From Gloeophyllum trabeum ATCC 11539 (lineage: Eukaryota > Basidiomycota > Agaricomycetes > Gloeophyllales > Gloeophyllaceae), in contig NW_006920424.1 in assembly GCF_000344685.1 (NCBI RefSeq), positions 198,030 to 262,029 on the forward strand: DNA of 64,000 nucleotides, in the 5' to 3' direction. The position numbers and the translations under genes are program-made. Positions 56,235 to 64,000 of the stretch are shown one piece after another (positions within the stretch are counted from its first letter, which is position 1; every line of letters begins with the position of its first letter). The notes below the pieces were generated by a model. It did no database searches. It worked only from the letters and a program-made list of their open reading frames with translations, and had not been told where the DNA came from.

Positions 56235-57590
56235 AAACGGAGTCGCTAGATCTTATACACACGGGGGACCTGCAACGCAAAAGGGGAGCAAATAACGCGA
56301 GGGACGCGTTGAAAGTTAAACGATCACGAGTGATTGCCTAGAACAGGCATTCCCATTGTTTCGCGCTTGTGGCAACGTTCCGCTAAGTCCCGCGTTGGTT
56401 CGAGGGTAGACTCCAAACCCTTCTCTTCTCCCTTGTTCGTGTTTCCTGCATCCAGCTAACATTGATGCGCCCTCAGTCAATTTGATGAACGTTGGAAAGC
56501 CGCAGTGTCTCGGGTGACTCTCGAAAATCTGTCATGCATCGCTCCTGGTGGCACTTCCTCCTCGCCGCCACCAAACGCCTCTGATGGGTGCCACTGTAAC
56601 CAAGCTCAAGCGCAATTCATAACTTTACCTGTAGTCGCTTGATTAGCGTAATTCCTTACTCTTTAAGAGCGACGTTCTTACAGCCTTTTTTGCCGTGTTA
56701 AGACGTCCATTTTGTTCGGAGCGCAGTCAAATTCGTATCGACACTTGGTACTACTACACATCCTGCCTATCCTGCATTCTCCCGAGTCTCCCTCCCCAAC
56801 TGTTCAGCATATGTGCCTGCATATATTTATTGCGCGACACACCTGGCCCTCTGCCTTGTTCCGTCTCTGATACAGCGCCGCCATGAGGCGGCGACGGGCC
56901 AGATGCGCTGCGATGGCTCGATTCGGTGCGCTGTTCTAAGCACTAGTCTTGCGTATATCCACGACATATCCCTTTACACCAACCATTTCCCGACATCGAG
57001 CTCATCCCCCGAACGAAACCCTGGAATCCTCCGAGCACGCGGTCTGGCCGTGGTAACCGGCGTCCACGATCATGAACATTGCTTATCCGTGACCGTAGGA
57101 CGCCTTGCTACCGACTGACACCCATCCAAGCACTCAGACCATCGTTTTACTCGGGAGATGAGCTGCGATATCCTCCGATACCTCTCTATGGTGACGCTGG
57201 CGTGGCTCGTGGCTCGACGGCTGGCACTCTCTGCGGTGACAGATTATAATGTGGCGCATTCGCTGGTCTATGATACGACCCCGGCATTTTTTGGCGAACA
57301 TTATCTCTAGAGAATTCGAGGGAAAGGATTTCTGGGAGAGCAAGAGGACGCGGATGGAGAGATGGGTCGCTGTACGTGCGAACCACAGACTCTGCCGGGT
57401 ACGTCCGTCCGCGTGTTTCACATTTTTCTTGGCTCTAACTGCGACCTTCAAAGCTTAGACTGTTTCTTGGCTGCCGCCTGCTCTTCTTCCCCTCGTTCAA
57501 TGCTCGAAAGACGTCCTACAACACACTTATCGACTTGTAATCGTCCAGCCAACAGGACTCCTCGCCAGATGTCTGGACGACGTGTGGCTC
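56235..57590 (-). repeat. Inverted diverged duplicate of 39590-40885, including the gene promoter
   Basis: The right-to-left reading of this block follows 39590-40885 throughout. The part nearest the zinc-finger gene contains TATAAGA (56251-56257, minus strand) and the AACGCGTCC..CGCGTTATTTGCT words. That shorter part also matches 63890-64000. GTGGCAC/GTGCCAC words lie near 56370, 56548 and 56589. Confidence 0.8.
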
Positions 57591-60326
57591 TCAGTTGTCA
57601 TATGAATCAATCCCGTTTTGCACGACATACATCTTGGCAGCGTCGAACGGCGGGTACGCCCACCGTACCTTAACGCGTCGCTCGTTCATTCACGCTGTCT
57701 TGAGGTAAATGATCGTGGTCGAGCACCGCGATCACCTCTGCTGGTTACGGCCGTTGTATGCCTGTTCGACGTTGGACAGTGCTGGACATACCGGTCTAGC
57801 ATCATCGGAATCCTTGGCGAGCTTGCTCTTTTCTGACTGGACTTCAGGGAGTCACCGGTCATCCTTGACAATGGTGCTCTTCCGTCGACATCCCACCGTC
57901 CTGATGGTTAGCATGCTGCGATCGACTGTCGAATGGTAGCACGGTGCATGCAAGACCTCTCACATCAGTTCCTCCCATATTGATTCCTGTTGTGTGTTCG
58001 GTCGTCGCTGCCACCCAGCTTGAGCTCGGGCTTTAGGGTTGTAGAGGCGCGACCAGGCAAATGGATCTCGGTCCGTCCTCTACTTCTAGTCTTTTCCCTC
58101 GCCCTTCGCTGTCATAGTCAACGTGCGCTGAAGCACTACTGTCTGGCTGAAGCCTGGGTTGCGACGTGGATCATCGATGGTCGACTGCCACGCCATGTCA
58201 ACCTTGATCCTCTTGCTAGTGTCCTTCGATTGCCTATAGCGAAACTGATCCTATCTTGAGATGGATGTCTTCATTACCCTTAACTGGGCTATAAGCAGTA
58301 TGGGGCGTAAGGCGCGGCGTTGTGTTTCATCTCTTCCCGGGCGGATACAGGCACGATTGACTTCGCTCCTTCCACAGGCATACGGAATCTACTTGGGTAG
58401 CAGTGGCCGTTGACGAGTGGACTGCGTTTCACAACCGTATCTAACCTTACTCTGGGTACCACTCAGGAATCGGTGGTAGGCTTGAGTTACGCCGGTGAAG
58501 TACTGCTGAGTGCTGAGCCCACTTCTTCCCCCCTCCTCCTACTTCTATCAGGTGCGACTGGTCGGCAAAACCTCGCGCTCTGCTGACATTCATGGGTGAT
58601 GTATTTTTTGATCGTCTAGGCTGTCCGAGCTGTCAGGCAACAACTGGGATACGCGCTATTTCTTCGCTAGTTCTGCCATCCATACTCAGGATGTTATGCT
58701 CGCTGATAGCACATCTCTCGAGAGCAATTGCTTGGGAGGGTTTACGTCTGGTTGGGTTTGGTCGGTAATATCATAATGGCCCCGGACTCGCCTTCATCGC
58801 GCAGGTACTAGGTCAGGGTCCGCTTAAGCCAGCTCATTCGGGTCTCTCTGAGAGGGCGACACGAGATTACTGACTCCCAGGGCACCGTCCAGTACCGATA
58901 TAGACTATGACCTCTAGTCCTTTGTACGTATTTCCATACAGTATACCCGGTCAAAGGAGCTCTGACATCCTCGAGAAGCTAACAAACAACAAACCTCTTC
59001 GCTTCAAAGCTGCTTCGCGAGTGGTCCTATGCCCATTGGTATTCCTCTCTATTCCCTACGGCGTCTCGCTTATTGTCGTAGGCTGGATGGCATGATCACC
59101 GTGCTGCGTGACGGCACGTATTTGCTGGGTGCAGGTGGTCGTCTATATTTATTATCAGAGATGGATAGTAGAGGTGCACTCTTGAATGGCTTTTACTGAG
59201 CTTACACGCGCAATTCATCCTCTGATGACTCAAGCACATTCTAATGGGGCGGGGGGCCTTTTGCTTGGCTGCCGAAATCTTGCTGGTGTTAACACGGTCT
59301 GACTTGCTCAGAGCCTGACCGCGCTCACACCAACGAGATATCAGCACTCTTCCTTCCGAGTTCGTGTGTTCAAGCGCGGCCCTCCTCCGCTATTATCGTT
59401 GTCCGCGTTGGCTCTACGCTGCCTCAGCAGTTTCACAGGATTGCTGTACGTTACCCGTTCTATGTTGTCATCGCATCCTAGGTGGCCCAGAACTGTGGAT
59501 CCGACAGCGTTGTATGCTTGTAGGAGGCCAGCGATGACCCTCTCGGCGCCGTCACCATCCAAGCACAAGTACTCGGCGCTGCCACTTGGCTGAGGGGTTC
59601 AATGGACCTGACTGTCAGAGCTCCGGTGCAAACTACAGGGTTGTCGAGTTGTTGTCGAGTTCACCCTCCGTAACGATGCACCCCATTAGAAGGCAGCTGA
59701 CAACAGCCTTCAGACCCAGCCCTTATTTGGGCGTGTCATACAGCTACATGTACATCGGAGGCGGAATGGTATTAATGACCCCCGCTAATCCACTGGAGCA
59801 TGTCCTAATGCTTTCACAGGCCCAAACGATGCACACCCATGTAGTGTACACCTACTTCGGGGCAAGCATCTGGTCTCACATTAATTCGATCTCCCTTGCA
59901 TTGACCAATTGTCCATGTATTCAAATTCAAATTTCGTATCCCGAGCTGGTCTGTTGTAAACTGTGCTTGGATCGTTGACCATATGCTTGATTTCTCGAGA
60001 GGCCTTCAAATATAAGTACTTGTGCCTGCGCTGAGAGGGCGCGACGACAGTGAGAAGGCAAGCGAAGATAGTGGCATCGTCGATGGCGTCTCCAATTCTT
60101 GCCATAGCCGCTCATGTCCTGGGAGAACCGCTGGCGGAAGGAGGAGAGGGGACGCAAGGACTTCGAATAAATGAAGCTGTTAATAAAGTCTTAACATCGA
60201 GGAAACTATTTGCACAGCAGGCTGCAGCCATCGGTAAGTGAACTAGTACAGAGAAGACAAGTAGAATACAACAGAAAAAGGTGGTACTCATGTCTTACAA
60301 AGAAGTCTTGCTACCCCTGAACGGCA
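57591..60326. other. Gene-poor region with eroded duplicates
   Basis: No intact gene. It contains the glycopeptide-type relic at 59488-59840. A coding-like plus-strand fragment at 60085-60235 (MASPILAIAAHVLGEPLAEG, ending QAAAIG before a GTAAGT donor) has no downstream exon and may be a truncated gene end. Confidence 0.45.
59488..59840 (+). pseudogene. Decayed copy of the small secreted cysteine-rich protein gene
   Basis: The DNA follows exons 2-3 of the gene at 43694. It starts at AGAACTGTGGATCC, continues through CAGAGCTCCGGTGCAAACTA and TTCACCCTCCGTAACGATGC, and ends near a CATCGGAGGCGGA segment. There are in-frame stops, small indels and a duplicated GTTGTCGAGTT. No signal-peptide exon is recognisable, and the expected start is lost. 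Confidence 0.75.
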
Positions 60327-61802
60327 TCAGTTCAGCTTGCGCTTCTTCCTCGTCGTCTGAGCTTTTGTCGTGGTGCTTGGAGATGAAGGGCCCGGTCTTG
60401 TGGTTGTATACGGCTGCGCAACCTCCTGTTCGTCATCAGGGGTAGATCGCGTTCGAAGAGACGACCGTGACCGCGATCCAGAGGGACCTGCTTGTGGATC
60501 CTGCGAGGGATCCTTTGGAGTGGTTCGCCTACGCGCAGCCTTGCGACTGCAAGCACCCTTGTTCTGGTGGCGATCGAGGGCATCCTTCCTAGAGAAATCC
60601 TTCCCGCAGATCGTGCAGGCAGGGCCCAGCTTGGCATCCGAAAACGAGACGTGGCGGATGAAACTGCGCGCTTGGAAGGGATGTCGATCCTTCTTGCACT
60701 CCTTCCAGAGGCACGTTACCATCCTTTGATCTTGGCAACTAAATCGTTCAATGCCGTGGACGAGATGCAGATGATCCTGTACGACTTGCTTAGGGTCGCC
60801 TTCGCCCTTTACAACTTGCCCGCACCCCATCCAGGCGCAGGTGAATTCAACCGGTCCCCCGACGGGCGCCGCGTCTTCACGAACTGGGTCTTGCAAAGAA
60901 ACCGCGACACCTTCGCCATTCCCTTGTTTGATCGATGCTACAAAGACATTACACATGTCAATGCATGGACCTCTGGTCTCATAGACAATACCGATACTTA
61001 CAGCCGCGTCGACCCTTCGCCCTTTCGGCGTCTATCTCGCAAATTCTATTTGCTTCAGAAAATTCATCTTCGTCCTCAATTGTATATTGCAGTGCAGATC
61101 GAGCAGTTTGCTCCCGAAAAGCACGACCTTTTCAAAGGAGAGTTCAGCGATCCATTATGCGTCTTTGGGGCAAAGGCTCACGTGATAACGCCACAAAGGC
61201 GGTCCTCTTCGCTACGTCTCTAGCCTTCTCCGCGCCCACATCTTCCGCCTGGTTTTCGATATCCGAGTCTTGAATAGTATTTTTCTTTCTTTTCCGCTGC
61301 ATTCCGGCTTTTCCTATGGAGTTGGGTACCCCAAATATCATAAGCAATGCTCGCCCTTGTGACTGGGATTGGCGCTGACCGGATAACTGCCCGCGTCCTT
61401 TCCTTCGGACGCGTGAACGCTCCAAGTACTCCTCGTCCTCCTCTTCAACTACAGTAGCCATGGACCTCTTCTTTCCCCTTCTTTCTACCGGGGCTGCATA
61501 CTGTCGACGAGGTGTAATGCGTCTGCCCCTCGAGGCTACTCACGATGAGGCTATGTATACGATGAAGAAGACCCCCAATGACTTACAGTAAGCCGGCAGC
61601 GCGTGCCATGTATCGGAGAGAGGAGCGAGTACGTCTTCTTGAACTTGTTGAGTGCCGAGATCTTCAAGACTTAGGTTTGGGGTGACGTTCTCCTGCTCTT
61701 CCTCGTCGTGCTCGCCCTCGTCGTGCTCGCCCTCGTCTTGCTCCTCTTCGTCTTGCTCCTCTTCGTCTGGCTCCTCTTCGTCTTGCTCCTCCTCCTCTTN
61801 CN

Positions 61803-61862
<60 letters not shown>

Positions 61863-63833
61863 CTCCTCCTCCTCCTCCTCCTCCTCCTCCTCCTCCTCCT
61901 CTCTCTCTCNNNNNNNNNNNNNNNNNNNNNNNNNNNNNNNNNNNNNNNNNNNNNNNNNNNNNNNNNNNNNNNNNNNNNNNNNNNNNNNNNNNNNNNNNNN
62001 NNNNNNNNNNNNNNNNNNNNNNNNNNNNNNNNNNNNNNNNNNNNNNNNNNNNNNNNNNNNNNNNNNNNNNNNNNNNNNNNNNNNNNNNNNNNNNNNNNNN
62101 NNNNNNNNNNNNNNNNNNNNNNNNNNNNNNNNNNNNNNNNNNNNNNNNNNNNNNNNNNNNNNNNNNNNNNNNNNNNNNNNNNNNNNNNNNNNNNNNNNNN
62201 NNNNNNNNNNNNNNNNNNNNNNNNNNNNNNNNNNNNNNNNNNNNNNNNNNNNNNNNNNNNNNNNNNNNNNNNNNNNNNNNNNNNNNNNNNNNNNNNNNNN
62301 NNNNNNNNNNNNNNNNNNNNNNNNNNNNNNNNNNNNNNNNNNNNNNNNNNNNNNNNNNNNNNNNNNNNNNNNNNNNNNNNNNNNNNNNNNNNNNNNNNNN
62401 NNNNNNNNNNNNNNNGCACCCCATCCAGGCGCAGGTGAATTCAACCGGTCCCCCGACGGGCGCCGCGTCTTCACGAACTGGGTCTTGCAAAGAAACCGCG
62501 ACACCTTCGCCATTCCCTTGTTTGATCGATGCTACAAAGACATTACACATGTCAATGCATGGACCTCTGGTCTCATAGACAATACCGATACTTACAGCCG
62601 CGTCGACCCTTCGCCCTTTCGGCGTCTATCTCGCAAATTCTATTTGCTTCAGAAAATTCATCTTCGTCCTCAATTGTATATTGCAGTGCAGATCGAGCAG
62701 TTTGCTCCCGAAAAGCACGACCTTTTCAAAGGAGAGTTCAGCGATCCATTATGCGTCTTTGGGGCAAAGGCTCACGTGATAACGCCACAAAGGCGGTCCT
62801 CTTCGCTACGTCTCTAGCCTTCTCCGCGCCCACATCTTCCGCCTGGTTTTCGATATCCGAGTCTTGAATAGTATTTTTCTTTCTTTTCCGCTGCATTCCG
62901 GCTTTTCCTATGGAGTTGGGTACCCCAAATATCATAAGCAATGCTCGCCCTTGTGACTGGGATTGGCGCTGACCGGATAACTGCCCGCGTCCTTTCCTTC
63001 GGACGCGTGAACGCTCCAAGTACTCCTCGTCCTCCTCTTCAACTACAGTAGCCATGGACCTCTTCTTTCCCCTTCTTTCTACCGGGGCTGCATACTGTCG
63101 ACGAGGTGTAATGCGTCTGCCCCTCGAGGCTACTCACGATGAGGCTATGTATACGATGAAGAAGACCCCCAATGACTTACAGTAAGCCGGCAGCGCGTGC
63201 CATGTATCGGAGAGAGGAGCGAGTACGTCTTCTTGAACTTGTTGAGTGCCGAGATCTTCAAGACTTAGGTTTGGGGTGACGTTCTCCTGCTCTTCCTCGT
63301 CGTGCTCGCCCTCGTCGTGCTCGCCCTCGTCTTGCTCCTCTTCGTCTTGCTCCTCTTCGTCTGGCTCCTCTTCGTCTTGCTCCTCCTCCTCTTGCTCCTC
63401 CTCCTCTTGCTCCTCCTCGTCTTGCTCCTCCTCGTCCTCGTCCTCGTCCTCCTCCCTGTCGTGCTCCTCTACCCCCTCTACCCCCTCTACCCCCTCTACC
63501 CCCTCTACCTCTTCCTCTCCGTCACTTTTGATGTAGTCAGTGTCAGAAACGTCGTAAAGATAGTTTTTGCTGTTGGGTTCGCCTTCGTCGTCTTCTTCGC
63601 TGTCCCAAGGCTGTTCACCGTACTCTTTTATCAGGGTTCCTAATGCCGATATAATAGGATCGAGCGGATCGCGTTCCGACCCGCTATCATCGACATCCCA
63701 CCTTTCGTCGTCGGATGGAACGCTCTCGGTGTCGGAAATATATCTGGAAGATTCGAGCGAAGTATTAAGTATTAGCGCTATGTAGGCAGCTGAATCTGAG
63801 GCCTTACTGGATGCTATCGATGCGGGTAGACAT
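60327..63833 (-). CDS. Acidic CWCH2/C2H2 zinc-finger gene (family member 6), split by assembly defect
   Basis: Inferred exons are 63833-63808, 63743-63181, one of two identical copies of exon 3 (63129-62776 or 61535-61182), exon 4 (61067-61002 or its copy) and exon 5 60937-60327; about 539 aa if one copy is real. The start MSTRIDSIQYISDTESVPSD parallels the 54106 gene. The acidic region has VEG repeats and many EEEQDEEEQ runs. Then SRGRRITPRRQYAAPVERR, shared with the partner gene, and the fingers CAWMGC, CLWKEC and CTICGKDFSRKDALDRH. Finger 2 lacks a clear second His (RHVSFSDAK) and finger 3 ends in Cys (HQNKGAC), so both deviate. The tail is basic (TTRKKRKLN). The gene as assembled cannot be transcribed intact. 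Confidence 0.72.
60822..61799. repeat. Left copy of a 978-bp identical direct duplication
   Basis: Bases 60822-61799 are the same as 62416-63393 at a constant offset of 1594 as far as can be read by eye. The block covers exons 3-4 and part of exons 2 and 5 of the zinc-finger gene. Identity with no visible divergence and an adjoining gap point to a duplicated contig end. Confidence 0.85.
61800..62415. other. Assembly gap with artificial CT/CTC repeat
   Basis: Isolated N at 61800 and 61802, a pure CT run to about 61859, then CTC repeats and more CT to 61909, then 506 N (61910-62415). The true sequence next to the same unique block on the right copy (63394 onward) is a mixed TCC/TGC/TCG acidic-coding repeat. 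The CT/CTC run is therefore probably a gap-filling artefact. Confidence 0.9.
62416..63393. repeat. Right copy of the 978-bp identical direct duplication
   Basis: Starts at the first base after the N run (GCACCCCATCCAGGCGCAGG) and equals 60822-61799. It continues into the unique acidic-repeat coding region and promoter, so this copy is the one joined to the true 5' end of the gene. Confidence 0.85.
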
Positions 63834-63889
63834 TGTATTTCGGTCGTGTAGCGGAGGAGGGAATAGTAAAGAGACGATAGTGGTGCTGC

Positions 63890-64000
63890 TGATAGGGGCG
63901 GAAAAGGAATCTGTCGGACGGTCAAGCGAAGCCCAGAATTTATGCGCACGCCGGGATCAACAACGGGCCAAACAACGCAGCAAATAACGCGGTGGGACGC
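63890..64000 (-). promoter_or_regulatory. Promoter of the 60327-63833 gene, shared with two other loci
   Basis: Read on the minus strand, GCGTCCCACCGCGTTATTTGC is followed by a CATAAATT box (63937-63944) about 100 bp before the ATG. The same order occurs before 56139 and, less exactly, at 40795-40871. The block runs off the window edge. Confidence 0.6.

Noticed and set aside
61803..61909. Natural microsatellite of CT and CTC
   Set aside because: The same unique block on the right copy continues into a different mixed repeat, so the pure run is probably a gap-filling artefact.
61540..62550. Long ORFs crossing the N run and CT/CTC repeat
   Set aside because: They exist only because unknown bases were translated; no biological meaning.

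Overview
The window reads as nuclear DNA of a filamentous basidiomycete, most likely a wood-associated Agaricomycete. Genes are split by many short introns (about 45-75 bp, GT..AG). The gene set (GH71 mutanase, glyoxal-oxidase-type copper radical oxidase, small secreted cysteine-rich protein, F-box and BTB proteins) fits that group. No prokaryotic operons, CRISPR arrays or tRNA genes were seen. Exon boundaries below were worked out by hand from splice motifs and reading-frame continuity.

Layout. 1-845: 3' part of a BTB-type gene. 846-4480: gene-poor DNA leading to a zinc-finger gene (4485-6407). 6.8-23.8 kb: a dense conserved block with a VHS adaptor, a C2H2 factor, the SUMO E1 subunit UBA2, a GH71 glucanase, an F-box protein, the checkpoint clamp loader RAD17, the kynurenine-pathway enzyme 3-hydroxyanthranilate dioxygenase and a Ser/Gly/Asn/Tyr-rich disordered protein. 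26-31 kb: three consecutive minus-strand zinc-finger genes, two of them a clear tandem duplication. 32.8-35.3 kb: a membrane-anchored copper radical oxidase. 35.3-48 kb: sparse, with two lineage-specific hypotheticals, a secreted cysteine-rich protein, one broken gene and an aminoglycoside-phosphotransferase-like kinase. 48-54 kb: ribosome-biogenesis factor UTP7, a histone-H3-tail-like relic next to a MITE, and a LanC-like protein. 54-64 kb: two related zinc-finger genes with acidic N termini, separated by eroded duplicated DNA. The second is cut by an assembly gap and an apparently false 978-bp duplication.

The strongest theme is a family of six zinc-finger genes in 64 kb (4485, 25971, 27985, 29927, 54106 and 60327). 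All end in the same three-finger module, whose first two fingers carry Trp between the two Cys (C-x-W-x-x-C, the tandem CWCH2 arrangement known from GLI/ZIC/Zap1). Their N termini are unrelated or acidic and disordered. Several upstream regions carry clusters of GTGCCAC/GTGGCAC motifs, and two loci share a duplicated promoter with a third gene. This looks like a locally expanding family of putative transcription regulators. The housekeeping genes show no sign of acting as a pathway with it.
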